DNA of 64,000 nt from Ancylobacter crimeensis (GCF_023016805.1 NZ_JALKCH010000011.1:62001-126000); one strand, 5' to 3'. Positions 1 through 8,799 are shown, counted from the stretch's first letter. Numbers and translations are program-made. Notes: a model not told the origin generated them from the sequence alone.

Positions 1-577
1 TCTCGCAGGACACCACCTTGTTGCGGCGGGTGCGCGCGATCTCGAAGGCGACGCGGGCAATGCGCTCGATCTCGTAGGATTCATAGACCTGCGTGTCGAT
101 CGCCCGCTTCTGGCCGTCGGCGATGTCGACGATCTCCTTCGGCTTGCCGAAATAGACGCCGCCGGTGAGCTCGCGCACGATCAGGAGGTCCAGACCCTCG
201 ATGATCTCCGGCTTCAGGCTGGAGGCGGAAGCGAGCGCCGGGTAGCAGATCGCCGGGCGCAGATTGGCGAAAAGCTCGAGATCCTTGCGCAGCCGCAGCA
301 GGCCCGCCTCGGGGCGCGCCTCATAGGCCACGTCCGCCCATTTGGGACCACCCACCGCGCCGAGCAGGATGGCGTCGGCCTCGAAAGCCCGCTTCATCGC
401 GCCCTCGGAGATGGGCTGGCCGCAGGAATCATAGGCCGAGCCGCCGACGAGATCTTCCTCGATCGCGAAAGACGCCAGGCCCACCTTTTCCAGCCAGCCG
501 ATGACGCGCTTCACCTCGGCCATGACTTCGACGCCGATGCCGTCGCCGGGCAGAAGCAGGAGCTTGTGGGTGGCCAT
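1..577 (-). CDS. leuB: 3-isopropylmalate dehydrogenase, N-terminal part (runs off the window)
   Basis: Oxidises and decarboxylates 3-isopropylmalate with NAD in the third committed step of leucine synthesis, in the cytoplasm. The visible 192 residues start MATHKLLLLPGDGIGVE, the typical LeuB beginning, and contain the GAVGGPKW segment and the RELTGGVYFGKP substrate and cofactor segment. The start has a good ribosome site (GAGGA) a few bases upstream. The gene continues beyond position 1, so the C-terminal half is not visible. leuD lies about 4 kb upstream on the same strand, separated by five unrelated genes, whereas leuD and leuB are often adjacent in related bacteria. Confidence 0.95.
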   Translation of the reverse strand, partial: MATHKLLLLPGDGIGVEVMAEVKRVIGWLEKVGLASFAIEEDLVGGSAYDSCGQPISEGAMKRAFEADAILLGAVGGPKWADVAYEARPEAGLLRLRKDLELFANLRPAICYPALASASSLKPEIIEGLDLLIVRELTGGVYFGKPKEIVDIADGQKRAIDTQVYESYEIERIARVAFEIARTRRNKVVSCE

Positions 578-947
578 GTGCGTTCCTCGCGATGCGCCTT
601 CAAGACAGGCGGGTGGACAAAATCCGGGCGCGGGGAGTGCTAATCGCTGGCGTGGCGGCTGGCAAGCAGCGACGCTGCAGGAAACGCTGCAGGAAACACG
701 GCCATCGGAGGCACGCGGCCGGTCATTCGTCCCGAAGGCGATCTGTCGAGGCGGAAGAGGCCGCCGACTGCCCGGCCGGTCGCGGAGTCGGGGTAGCCTT
801 CGCGAAAGGCCTGAAGGCAGCCGGCGGCAGGCACGGCCATCGGTCGGGAGACAATCCGACCGGCCGGAGGACGGCGGCGAGGCCAACCCGTCGCCGGGCG
901 CGCGACCGGGATGCACGGCGCCGGACCGGCGCCGTGCGGTTCCGCGA
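578..947. other. Intergenic region between leuB start and GMC gene end
   Basis: 370 bases without a convincing gene. It holds a 12-base sequence repeated twice in tandem (674-697, GCTGCAGGAAAC) and ends in the strong hairpin described at 913-937. The leuB promoter should lie here, but I could not pick out a convincing -35/-10 pair. Confidence 0.5.
913..937 (-). terminator. Hairpin downstream of the GMC gene
   Basis: Perfect 12-base inverted repeat (913-924 and 926-937, GCACGGCGCCGG with its complement) just past the stop of the dehydrogenase gene. There is no T-run, so it is either a Rho-dependent or processing hairpin, or a weak terminator separating the dehydrogenase transcript from leuB. 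Confidence 0.45.
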
Positions 948-2519
948 TCAGATGGTTTTCTTCGACATTTCCCCGGCGATGAACTCCGCCTGCCGAATCG
1001 CCAGCGCCACGATCGTCAGCGTCGGGTTCTCCGCGCCGCCGGTGGTGAACTGGCTGCCGTCCGAAACGAACAGGTTGGAGATGTCGTGGGTCTGGCCATG
1101 CTTGTTCACCACACCGTCCCGCGGCTTCTCGCTCATCCGGTTGGAGCCGAGATTGTGCGTGGAGGGGTAAGGCGGGGTCGGCATGGTGCGGGTCGCCCCC
1201 ACCGCCTCATACATCGCCGCACCCTGCCGGTAGGCATAGTTGCGCATGGCGATGTCGTTGGGGTGGTCGTCGAAATGCACATTGGCGACGGGCAGGCCGT
1301 ATTGGTCCTTCACATCGGTATTGAGGGTGATGCGGTTGGTTTCCTGCGGCATGTCCTCGCCCACCAGCCACATGCCGGCCATGTTGGCATAGCCGTCCAT
1401 GGCGGTGGAGAAGGAACGTCCCCAGGCGCCGGGGTCGAGGAACGCGGCCATGAAGGGCAGGCCGAGCGACAGCGTTTCCATCTCGTAGCCGCCGACGAAG
1501 CCGCGCTTGGTATCGAACCGCGCCTCGTCGCGCACCACGCCCGCCATGGTCGTGCCGCGATACATGTGCACCGGCTTCTCGAAGATGCCGTACACCGAGC
1601 CGGTCATGTGGCGCATATAATTGCGCCCGACCTGACCGGAGGAGTTGGCCAGACCGTCGGGGAACATGCTGGATGCCGAGTTCAGCAGCAGGCGCGGGCT
1701 CTCGATGGAGTTGCCGGCCACCGCGACGATGCGGGCTTTCTGGCGCTGGTGGTTGCCGTCCTTGTCGGCATAGACCACGCCCGTCACCTTGCCCGAGGCA
1801 TCGTGCTCGATCTGCAGCACCATGCATTCGGACCGCACTTCGAGATTGCCGGTATCCTCGCCGACCGGGATCTCCGCGATCAGCGTCGACCATTTCGCCC
1901 CCGACTTGCAGCCCTGGAAGCAGAAGCCGATCTGCTGGCACGAGCCGCGATCGTGCCGGGGCTGGCTGTTGATCGCCATGTGGCCGGTCGAAACCTCGGT
2001 GTAGCCGACCTTCTTGGCACCCGCCTCGAACACCTTGAAGTTGTTGTTGCCGGGCAGTCCGGGGATCCCGTTGGTACGGGTCACGCCCATCTTGTCCTCG
2101 GCCTTGACGTACCACGGCTCCATCTCGGCGAGCGTGACCGGCCAGTCGAGCAGGTTGGCGCCCTGCAGGTCGCCATAGGTCGAGCGGGTGCGGAACTCAT
2201 GCTCCTGGAAGCGCAGCGAGGCGCCGGCCCAGTGGATCGAGGACCCGCCCACCGCCTTCACGATCCAGGCCGGCAGGTTCGGGAAGTTCTTGTGCACCCG
2301 CCACGAGCCCGAAGTGGTGCGCATGTCCTTCCAGGCGAGCTGGGCGAAGCTGTCCCATTCATTGTTGATGAAGTCTTCCATGTTGTGACGCTGGCCGGCT
2401 TCCAGGATCACAACCTTGATGCCCTTGAGGGCCAGCTCGGTGCCCAGCGTGCCGCCGCCGGCGCCCGAGCCGACGATGACCACCACCGAATCGTCATTCA
2501 GGTCGAAAGGCGCTCCCAT
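948..2519 (-). CDS. GMC-family FAD-dependent dehydrogenase, large subunit (FAD-glucose/gluconate dehydrogenase type)
   Basis: 523 residues. Probably oxidises a sugar, sugar acid or alcohol in the periplasm and passes electrons to the respiratory chain. Visible: FAD-binding GSGAGG at residues 17-22, then VILEAG near 38-42, the GGSSIHW segment near 91-97, and the C-terminal catalytic pair His455 (THNLGSNRM) and Asn498 (GGAENPT). Cys194, Cys200 and Cys204 form CX5CX3C, the spacing of the 3Fe-4S ligands in the catalytic subunit of FAD-dependent glucose dehydrogenase. It has no signal peptide of its own; the small-subunit gene 11 bases upstream carries a Tat signal, so the pair is probably exported as a folded complex. 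A GGAGGG ribosome site precedes the start. The substrate cannot be told from sequence, and no cytochrome c subunit gene follows. Confidence 0.88.
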   Translation of the reverse strand: MGAPFDLNDDSVVVIVGSGAGGGTLGTELALKGIKVVILEAGQRHNMEDFINNEWDSFAQLAWKDMRTTSGSWRVHKNFPNLPAWIVKAVGGSSIHWAGASLRFQEHEFRTRSTYGDLQGANLLDWPVTLAEMEPWYVKAEDKMGVTRTNGIPGLPGNNNFKVFEAGAKKVGYTEVSTGHMAINSQPRHDRGSCQQIGFCFQGCKSGAKWSTLIAEIPVGEDTGNLEVRSECMVLQIEHDASGKVTGVVYADKDGNHQRQKARIVAVAGNSIESPRLLLNSASSMFPDGLANSSGQVGRNYMRHMTGSVYGIFEKPVHMYRGTTMAGVVRDEARFDTKRGFVGGYEMETLSLGLPFMAAFLDPGAWGRSFSTAMDGYANMAGMWLVGEDMPQETNRITLNTDVKDQYGLPVANVHFDDHPNDIAMRNYAYRQGAAMYEAVGATRTMPTPPYPSTHNLGSNRMSEKPRDGVVNKHGQTHDISNLFVSDGSQFTTGGAENPTLTIVALAIRQAEFIAGEMSKKTI

Positions 2520-2530
2520 CTTTCCCTCCC

Positions 2531-3088
2531 TCAGAGCCAGGCGAGATCGTTGAAGCCGCGGTTGATGTAACCGCCCTTGTCGGCCGAGGAGCCCTCATAG
2601 CCGAAGATCGGCCATACCTCCTCCTGGTTGTAGAGCCCCACCACGAGGCCGGAGCGCACCTTCTCGAAGAAAGCGGTGTGCTCCATCTTGTGCAGGATCG
2701 CGACCCGCTGGTCTTCCCAGCCGACCTGCGCATAGGGCACGCCATGCTCGCCCTGCGCGATGGTGTCGAGCGCCGCCACGCCGCCCTCGACGAGCTGCTT
2801 CAGCGCCGGGTCGGTTGAACCGGTCTCGTAGGGCTTCATCGCCACCGCATAGAACTGGTCGGCGAGCCGGTCGTGGGGGTAGATGTCGCGCGCCATGACG
2901 ATGAGGGTGCGCATCGTCTCGGGCTTTAGATTCGTGACCTCGAGGCCCCACGCCTCGCGGGGATTGATGATGGCACCGCCAGCGATCATCAGCGCGCCAG
3001 CGGCCCCGATGCCGGCCAGAAGCGAGCGACGCGACGGGCCGCCGGGTGATTGTCGAGGCGGACTCCGCCTGTCGATCAAAGTGGTCAT
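2531..3088 (-). CDS. Gluconate 2-dehydrogenase subunit 3 family protein (Tat-exported small subunit)
   Basis: 185 residues from the chosen start. The N-terminus has a twin-arginine signal (SRRSLLAG, about residues 19-26) followed by a hydrophobic stretch. The rest fits the small, hitch-hiker subunit of membrane sugar dehydrogenases, which carries the folded flavin subunit through the Tat pore and stabilises it. An upstream in-frame ATG at 3094 sits directly against an AGGAGG ribosome site, while the ATG at 3088 lies 6 bases from it, so 3088 is preferred. It is co-transcribed with the GMC gene (11-base gap). Confidence 0.85.
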   Translation of the reverse strand: MTTLIDRRSPPRQSPGGPSRRSLLAGIGAAGALMIAGGAIINPREAWGLEVTNLKPETMRTLIVMARDIYPHDRLADQFYAVAMKPYETGSTDPALKQLVEGGVAALDTIAQGEHGVPYAQVGWEDQRVAILHKMEHTAFFEKVRSGLVVGLYNQEEVWPIFGYEGSSADKGGYINRGFNDLAWL

Positions 3089-3158
3089 GGGCATCCTCCT
3101 GAATATTCTTATGTAACGTTGGCCGCCCCTTGTTTTCCGGGGTCGTGCCTTAAAGACG

Positions 3159-3554
3159 TCAGCGGTAGCGTCCGTGCTTCTGTAGCACCTCGATCTTGTA
3201 TCCGTCCGGATCGGCGACGAAGAAGAACTTGGCCAGAAGCGCGCCGTCGCGGAAAAACTCTTTCACCGGATTGGGGTTGAGCCCGAGTGACGTGAAGCGC
3301 GTATGTTCGGCGTCGAGATCATCGACCGCGAAGGCGATGTGGCCGTAGCCATCGCCCAGCGCATAAGGTTCGGTGCGGTCGTGATTGATGGTGAGCTCGA
3401 CTTCGAAATCGGCTTCCGCATTGCGCAGATAGACCAGCGTGAAGCCGTCGAAGCCGAACCGGTCGGCGATCGCGAGGCCGAACGCCTTCTCGTAGAAATC
3501 GACCGAGCGCGCCTCGTCGAGAACGCGAATCATTGAGTGAATGGCCTTGGCCAA
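3159..3554 (-). CDS. VOC / glyoxalase I-like protein
   Basis: 131 residues of the vicinal-oxygen-chelate fold, most similar in layout to lactoylglutathione lyase (glyoxalase I), which isomerises the methylglyoxal-glutathione adduct. The four expected metal ligands are in place: His6, Glu53, His72 (GYGHIAFAV) and Glu122 (YKIEV). Translation appears to start at TTG (3554), with a strong GGGAGGG ribosome site 6 bases upstream; the next in-frame ATG, residue 8, would remove the first ligand. It lies 70 bases upstream of the dehydrogenase pair on the same strand and may share its transcript. Activity on methylglyoxal is likely but not proven. Confidence 0.82.
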   Translation of the reverse strand: MAKAIHSMIRVLDEARSVDFYEKAFGLAIADRFGFDGFTLVYLRNAEADFEVELTINHDRTEPYALGDGYGHIAFAVDDLDAEHTRFTSLGLNPNPVKEFFRDGALLAKFFFVADPDGYKIEVLQKHGRYR

Positions 3555-3711
3555 ACCGTCCCTCCCTTGTCCGTGACGACATCATCGTCATGAAGAGGAT
3601 GCTAGGCGCGCGGCAAAAGGCGTGGTGGTAGACGGCTAGCACAGGCCCGATAAGGCGCAGGAGCACGGCGGTGAAAGGCCGCACCACCACAAGCGGACGG
3701 CCGGCGCCGTC

Positions 3712-4059
3712 TCATTCGGCCGCCGGCAGGTGCACCATCTGCGAATCACACAGCCGCCGGGCAGCCTCGCGCGGGCTGATCACGGCAGGGGCCGTACCGC
3801 GCACCTCGGCCAGATAGATGAGACAGGAACAGCGCAGCAGCGAAGCGAAGTTGCGGACTTCGCCATGCAGGTTCAAGACCTCGTCATTGAGCGTGGTGAT
3901 GAATTTGCCCAGGCTCATCCCCTGATGGGCGGCCACCTCGTCGAGGATCGACCAGAAGGCCGCCTCCAGTCGGATCGAGGTGGAATGGCCGCCGATCCGG
4001 ATGGAACGGGTCTGACTTTCATAGGTTTCGGGCGCTTGGCCCGCGAAGATGTGGCACAT
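3712..4059 (-). CDS. Ribbon-helix-helix domain protein (RHH_4 type)
   Basis: 115 residues. The N-terminal half contains TRSIRIGGHSTSIRLE followed by two helices (FWSILDEVAAHQG, SLGKFITTLNDEV), the pattern of the alphaproteobacterial RHH_4 DNA-binding family. Members usually begin MC-x-I/V-F, as here, and the ATG at 4059 has GGGAGA 8 bases upstream, so an in-frame start 45 bases further up is rejected. Function is unknown. The fold suggests a small transcriptional regulator, but no operator is recognisable nearby. Confidence 0.75.
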   Translation of the reverse strand: MCHIFAGQAPETYESQTRSIRIGGHSTSIRLEAAFWSILDEVAAHQGMSLGKFITTLNDEVLNLHGEVRNFASLLRCSCLIYLAEVRGTAPAVISPREAARRLCDSQMVHLPAAE

Positions 4060-4174
4060 GAGGGGCGTCTCCCGAGATCTCGTTTTTCTTTCGAACGATT
4101 CCACTCCGGGAAAACGGCGCTGTAAAGCGGGAAAAAGAATGAGGTCCCTCGTCCTCTCGGCCTGTTTGCGCCCT

Positions 4175-4561
4175 TCAGCGCGACCGCCGCGCCGTCACCT
4201 CGATCTCGATCTTCATTTCCGGGCGTAGCAGGCCGGCGACGATCAGCGTCGCGGCGGGACGCACCTCCCGGAAATAGGTGCCGAAGATCGGGAACACCGC
4301 ATCGGCATAGGCGACGTCAGTGATGATGTAGCGGACCCGCACCACGTCGCCGAGGCTCGATCCCGCCTCGGCTAGCGCATCGGCGATGTTGCGGAAGCAG
4401 GCATGGGTCTGCGCCTCCACGCCTTCCGGCATGTCCATCGCCTCATAGTCGTAGCCGGTGGTGCCGGAGACAAAGACATCGTCGCCGTCCACCACCGCGC
4501 GCGAATAGCCTGCTACCGCCTCGAAGGGCGAGCCGGAGGAAATGAGACGGCGCCGGCTCAT
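4175..4561 (-). CDS. RidA family protein lacking the catalytic arginine
   Basis: 128 residues of the YjgF/YER057c/UK114 fold. RidA deaminates reactive enamine/imine intermediates made by PLP enzymes, using a conserved Arg in the segment PARS. Here the equivalent segment reads RPAATLIVAGL, so that Arg is replaced, while the following MKIEIEV strand is conserved. This places it in one of the Rid subfamilies without demonstrated imine deaminase activity. The ATG at 4561 has GGGGAG 8 bases upstream. It lies just downstream of leuD on the same strand. Confidence 0.85.
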   Translation of the reverse strand: MSRRRLISSGSPFEAVAGYSRAVVDGDDVFVSGTTGYDYEAMDMPEGVEAQTHACFRNIADALAEAGSSLGDVVRVRYIITDVAYADAVFPIFGTYFREVRPAATLIVAGLLRPEMKIEIEVTARRSR

Positions 4562-4651
4562 GGCCAACACTCCCCGGACTATGAGGGTGGAAGAGGCGCA
4601 GAGCGCCGCCGCCCGCGACCTGCGGCAGGCGGCAGGTGTACTGCCGTGGGC

Positions 4652-5257
4652 TCAGGCCCACGGGCGCTCCGTGGCGAGCTTGCTCTCGAAGCTCTCGATC
4701 TCGGAAGCCTTCACCTGTGTGAGGCCGATATCGTCCAGCCCGTTCAGCAGGCAGTGCTTGCGGTGCGGGTCGATGTCGAAGGAGATGGAGCCGCCGTCCG
4801 GCCCGGTGATGGTCTGGCTTTCCAGATCCACCGTCACCCGCGCATTGGCGCCGCGTGAGGCGTCGTCGAACAGCGCCTTGAGCTGCTCCGGCGTCACCTT
4901 GATCGGCAGGATGCCGTTCTTGAAGCAGTTATTGTAGAAGATGTCGGCGAAGGACGTGGAGATCACGCAGCGTATGCCGAAATCCAGCAGCGCCCACGGC
5001 GCGTGCTCGCGCGAGGAGCCGCAGCCGAAATTGTCGCCCGCAACCAGGATCGAGGCCCCCTTATATGCCGGCTTGTTCAGCACGAAATCCGGATTATCCG
5101 AACCGTCCTCATTGTAGCGCAGCTCCGAGAACAGGCCCTTGCCGAGCCCGGTGCGCTTGATCGTCTTCAGGTACTGCTTCGGAATGATCATGTCGGTATC
5201 GACATTGACCAGATGCAGGGGCGCCGCGACGCTGGTGAGGGTGGTGAACTTGTCCAT
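4652..5257 (-). CDS. leuD: 3-isopropylmalate dehydratase small subunit
   Basis: 201 residues, normal length. With LeuC it isomerises 2-isopropylmalate to 3-isopropylmalate in leucine synthesis. Recognisable from [14 protein letters not shown] near the N-terminus and the swivel-domain segment [14 protein letters not shown]. The start MDKFTTL is the usual family start; longer in-frame reading upstream is not family-like. leuC is 2.9 kb upstream on the same strand and leuB is 4 kb downstream. Confidence 0.96.
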   Translation of the reverse strand: MDKFTTLTSVAAPLHLVNVDTDMIIPKQYLKTIKRTGLGKGLFSELRYNEDGSDNPDFVLNKPAYKGASILVAGDNFGCGSSREHAPWALLDFGIRCVISTSFADIFYNNCFKNGILPIKVTPEQLKALFDDASRGANARVTVDLESQTITGPDGGSISFDIDPHRKHCLLNGLDDIGLTQVKASEIESFESKLATERPWA

Positions 5258-5357
5258 CGTGTCTGATCCCGGATCGGGCAGGCCCTGCGACCTGCCCTGT
5301 TGCTCGTTGTAGTTGCTCGCTCCGCCGGGCGCAAAGTCGCACACCCGGCCCCTGCCG

Positions 5358-5801
5358 TCAGTTTCCGCCGGCTTCCGTCTCGACGCGCTCCATGTCGTCG
5401 TCGGACAGGCCGAAATGGTGGCCGATCTCGTGGATCAGCACATGGGTGACGAGGCGCCCCAGCATCTCGTCGTGCTCCGCCCAATAGTCGAGGATCGGGC
5501 GGCGATAGAGGTGAATCATGTTCGGCATGGCGAAGGGCACGGCATCGCCGCCCTGCGCCAGGCCGATGCCGCGGAATAGACCGAGCAGGTCGAACTCCGT
5601 CTCGGCTTCCATCTCGTCCAGAACCTCGGGCTCCGGGAAATCCTCCACCCGGATCACGAGATTGCCGCACATCGCGCGAAAGCGCCGCGGCAGACGGGCA
5701 AAGGCCGCCTCGGCCATGACCTCCATCTCCGCAAGGCTCGGTGCCTTGAGGCGTCGCAGGCGAGTGATCTCGTCGCTCTCGTCGGTCATCGTTCCGTTCA
5801 T
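5358..5801 (-). CDS. Metallopeptidase family protein (zincin, HEXXH)
   Basis: 147 residues. The C-terminal HEIGHH (His124, Glu125, His128) followed by FGLSDDDME is the zinc-binding motif of the short bacterial metallopeptidase family (DUF1025/Zincin_1), usually annotated as acetylglutamate kinase-neighbour or metallopeptidase without a known substrate. The ATG at 5801 overlaps the TGA of the small membrane protein gene upstream by 4 bases (ATGA), so translation is probably coupled; an internal ATG four codons later (5789) is possible. Confidence 0.82.
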   Translation of the reverse strand: MNGTMTDESDEITRLRRLKAPSLAEMEVMAEAAFARLPRRFRAMCGNLVIRVEDFPEPEVLDEMEAETEFDLLGLFRGIGLAQGGDAVPFAMPNMIHLYRRPILDYWAEHDEMLGRLVTHVLIHEIGHHFGLSDDDMERVETEAGGN

Positions 5802-5932
5802 CGCAAGAAGGTGGCGATCAGGCTGGCGGCAAGGACAATACAGGCGATCACGGCGAGGCTGCGCCCGATCCGCCGACCCCAGATCACGGTCCAGTCGTCG
5901 GGCGACGGCTCCTCGCCCAAGGGAGGTGTCAT
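5798..5932 (-). CDS. Small single-span membrane protein
   Basis: 44 residues with an acidic, proline-rich N-terminus (EEPSPDDW) and one hydrophobic helix in the second half (SLAVIACIVLAASLIATFL). A strong GGGGAGGG ribosome site sits 5-6 bases before the ATG at 5932, and the stop overlaps the metallopeptidase start, which together argue for a real gene. Function is unknown. A role anchoring or controlling the adjacent peptidase is only a guess from coupling. Confidence 0.6.
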   Translation of the reverse strand: MTPPLGEEPSPDDWTVIWGRRIGRSLAVIACIVLAASLIATFLR

Positions 5933-6220
5933 GCCGCCCTCCCCGGCCCGGCGGCGACGGCCGGGCGCCAATATGGCGCAAACACGGCATCGCCCCAGGG
6001 TTGCCCGCATGCTGAACGCGCGCTGAACCCGCCCCTCAAGGCCGGTTCATCCCGAAAGGCGTGAACTGTGCGCAGCAAGGGCTGATACGTCTTGCCAGGG
6101 AACCGTCCCGCAAAGCCGGGCGTTTCCCCTTGAGACGGCGCAGCCGACGCCGCCCTCCGGCCGGAAACGGGTTCCGTCCGGTCCCAAACGGGGGGCAAAA
6201 CCGTTGGAGGAGTGCTCGGC

Positions 6221-6685
6221 ATGACAACTGCTCTCAAAACCGGACCTGTTCTCAAGATCGGCGCCTCGCTGACCATGGTGCTCGCCCTTCTCGGCACAGT
6301 GCCCGCGGCTCAGGCCGCTCCCATGCAGCCCGCCGCGATCCAGAATGCCGCGGGCGCGATGCCGGCCGCAACGCCGGTCGACTGGGGCCCGGGCGGCCCC
6401 GGCTGGCGGCGTGGCCCGCCGCCCGGCGGCGGCTGGCACAGCGGTGGACCCGGCTGGCACGGGGGCGGTCCCGGCTGGCGTGGAGGTCCCCCGCCGCGTT
6501 ACGGCTATGGCTGGGGCCCGCGCCGCAACTATGGCTGGTATGGAGCCGGCACCGGTCTCGCCGCAGGCCTTGCTCTCGGCGCCATCGCCGCACAACCCTA
6601 TTACCGGTCGAGCTGCGGCTATGTGATGGTGCCGACCTGGCGCTACGGGCATCGGGTTTACGTGCAGCGCTATCGCTGCTGGTAA
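6221..6685 (+). CDS. Exported Gly/Pro/Trp-rich protein
   Basis: 154 residues. A signal peptide (hydrophobic core LTMVLALLGTVPAAQA) is followed by a low-complexity region with repeated GGPGW units (about residues 58-90), a tyrosine- and asparagine-rich stretch, a short hydrophobic helix (GLAAGLALGAIAA) and a C-terminal segment with two cysteines (SCGYVMVPTW ... YRCW) seen in other uncharacterised alphaproteobacterial envelope proteins. The ATG at 6221 is spaced about 8 bases from GGAGGAG and is preferred to an upstream GTG. Function is unknown. It is the only plus-strand gene among the leu genes. Confidence 0.72.
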   Translation: MTTALKTGPVLKIGASLTMVLALLGTVPAAQAAPMQPAAIQNAAGAMPAATPVDWGPGGPGWRRGPPPGGGWHSGGPGWHGGGPGWRGGPPPRYGYGWGPRRNYGWYGAGTGLAAGLALGAIAAQPYYRSSCGYVMVPTWRYGHRVYVQRYRCW

Positions 6686-6699
6686 CCCCCTGCCCCGCC

Positions 6700-6727
6700 G
6701 TGAGCCCGACCGCGAGGTCGGGCTCAC
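6700..6727. terminator. Bidirectional terminator-like hairpin
   Basis: Perfect 12-base stem (6700-6711 and 6716-6727, GTGAGCCCGACC with its complement) around the tetraloop GCGA, placed exactly between the convergent exported-protein gene and leuC. T-runs are weak on both sides. Confidence 0.6.
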
Positions 6728-6735
6728 ACGGTTAA

Positions 6736-8157
6736 TCACGCCGCCTTCGGCCATTCCCGGATGTCGACGAAGCGCCCCGCGATCGCCGCCGCCGCCGCCA
6801 TGGCCGGCGAGACGAGATGGGTGCGCCCCTTGAAGCCCTGCCGGCCCTCGAAATTGCGGTTCGAGGTCGAAGCGCAGCGCTCCTCCGGGCCGAGCTTGTC
6901 CGCATTCATGGCAAGGCACATGGAGCAGCCCGGCTCGCGCCAGTCGAAGCCGGCGGCCTTGAAGATCGCGTCCAGCCCCTCGGCCTCGGCTTGCAGTTTC
7001 ACCAGCCCCGAGCCCGGCACGATCATGCCGGAAACGCCCTCGCGCACGGTACGGCCGCGCACGACATCCGCCGCGGCGCGCAGGTCCTCGATACGGGCAT
7101 TGGTGCAGGAACCGATGAACACCTTGTCGATGGCGATGTCGGTGATCTTTGTGCCGGCCTTCAGGCCCATATAAGCCAGCGCCCGCTTCTTTGCCTCGCG
7201 CTTGGCCTCGTCCTCGATCAGGTCGGGATCGGGCACCAGGCCTTCCACCGAGATCACGTCCTCCGGGCTGGTGCCCCAGGAGACGATCGGAGGCAGCGCG
7301 GCGCCGTCGAGCCGGACAATATGGTCGAAGAACGCATCTTCGTCGGTGTGCAGCGTCTCCCAATAGCGCAGCGCGGCATCCCAGGCCGCGCCCTTCGGCG
7401 CGCGCGGACGGTCCTTCACATAGGCGAAGGTGGTCTCGTCCGGGGCCACCATGCCGGCGCGCGCGCCGCCCTCGATGGACATGTTGCAGACCGTCATGCG
7501 GCCTTCCATCGAGAGGTTGCGGAACACCTCGCCGGCATATTCGATAACGTAGCCGGTGCCACCGGCGGTGCCGGTGGTGCCGATGATGGCGAGCGTCACG
7601 TCCTTCGCCGTCACGCCGGCCGGCAGCTTGCCGTCGACGATGACCCGCATGTTCTTGCTCTTCTTGCTGATCAGCGTCTGGGTGGCGAGCACGTGCTCCA
7701 CCTCCGAGGTGCCGATGCCGTGCGCCAGAGCACCGAAGGCGCCATGCGTCGAGGTGTGGCTGTCGCCGCACACGATGGTGGTGCCCGGCAGAGTGAAGCC
7801 CTGCTCCGGCCCGATCACGTGGACGATGCCCTGTCGCTTGTCGAGCTCGTTGAAATACTCGATGCCGAAGTCGCGGGCGTTTTCGGCCAGCGTCTCGACC
7901 TGGGTGCGGCTCTCGGGATCGTCGATGCCGAAACGGCGGTCGGACGTCGGGACGTTGTGGTCGACCACCGCCAGCGTCTTGGTCGGCGCATGGACCTTGC
8001 GGCCGGCGACGCGCAGCCCCTCGAAGGCCTGCGGGCTGGTGACCTCATGGACCAGATGGCGGTCGATATAGAGCAGGCAGGTGCCGTCGGGCTGACGGTC
8101 GATGATGTGGTCGTCGAAAATCTTGTCGTACAGGGTACGGGGAGCGGACGTGCTCAT
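6736..8157 (-). CDS. leuC: 3-isopropylmalate dehydratase large subunit
   Basis: 473 residues, normal length. Aconitase-family 4Fe-4S enzyme that pairs with LeuD. The cluster ligands are visible as Cys351 (GSCTN), Cys411 and Cys414 (CSMC). Other landmarks are DHNVPTSDR and [13 protein letters not shown] in the N-terminal half. The start [17 protein letters not shown] matches the family. The following minus-strand genes are separated from it by the hairpin at 6700-6727 and the plus-strand exported protein, so leuC and leuD are probably not on one transcript. Confidence 0.96.
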   Translation of the reverse strand: MSTSAPRTLYDKIFDDHIIDRQPDGTCLLYIDRHLVHEVTSPQAFEGLRVAGRKVHAPTKTLAVVDHNVPTSDRRFGIDDPESRTQVETLAENARDFGIEYFNELDKRQGIVHVIGPEQGFTLPGTTIVCGDSHTSTHGAFGALAHGIGTSEVEHVLATQTLISKKSKNMRVIVDGKLPAGVTAKDVTLAIIGTTGTAGGTGYVIEYAGEVFRNLSMEGRMTVCNMSIEGGARAGMVAPDETTFAYVKDRPRAPKGAAWDAALRYWETLHTDEDAFFDHIVRLDGAALPPIVSWGTSPEDVISVEGLVPDPDLIEDEAKREAKKRALAYMGLKAGTKITDIAIDKVFIGSCTNARIEDLRAAADVVRGRTVREGVSGMIVPGSGLVKLQAEAEGLDAIFKAAGFDWREPGCSMCLAMNADKLGPEERCASTSNRNFEGRQGFKGRTHLVSPAMAAAAAIAGRFVDIREWPKAA

Positions 8158-8799
8158 GTCGGGCGTCTCGATCGCGGAAATGCAGGAACGGTCTTGTGAT
8201 GCGGGGGTGCGTGAACCCCTGGGCGGTGCCTGGCCTCGACCAGCGGAGGCGACGGCGCGCCGCCGGGAGCGAGACCGCTCCGGGCGACGCTCAGCGAAGG
8301 CCCGCGACCGCGCAGGCGGTGAAACGGCCGAAGAAGCGCGCCGGCATGCGTACATGATCGGGCACGGCGGCAAAGCCGATCGTGGTCGGCAGGCGACGAC
8401 GCACCTCCGGCCGTGCGCCAGCGCACGCCCGCTTCATGTCGTCGATGGTGCCGAGCCTCATCATGGAACGGTTCTACCAAGTCCTGCCGGCTAAAACAAT
8501 CCGCACGACGTCGCTGGCCAGCCGGGCAGGCCCGCGCGCCGTGCAACCCCGGCATATCTGAACATGGCGGGTTGTTTCATCAAGGGCGCCAATCGGCGGA
8601 ACCTGCCCTGCCCCTGCTGCCGCACTATGCGAGAGGGTAGGTTCATCGTCAAAAAGGGATCTATAATAATGTATTTCAGACAAACAGGCCCTTTTTGTCG
8701 CAGATGACCTAAAGGAATGACGGTAGGATGCACAGGAGTGCTGTGGGATGATTTGTACGGTGTTTCATCATGCCTGGGGCAGTGCCTGCGGAGATGGCG
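8158..8799. other. Long intergenic region upstream of leuC, with an AT-rich island
   Basis: About 640 bases with no convincing gene. Between 8645 and 8760 the composition drops sharply in GC. A 9-base inverted repeat, CAAAAAGGG (8650-8658) and CCCTTTTTG (8689-8697), brackets a TATAATAAT sequence. The leuC promoter region should lie in this stretch. I found no peptide leader with leucine codons and no attenuator that I would defend. Confidence 0.45.

Noticed and set aside
501..2570. Long plus-strand frame opposite the GMC dehydrogenase gene
   Set aside because: Arg/His/Gly-rich shadow without any domain; the minus-strand gene has FAD and catalytic motifs.
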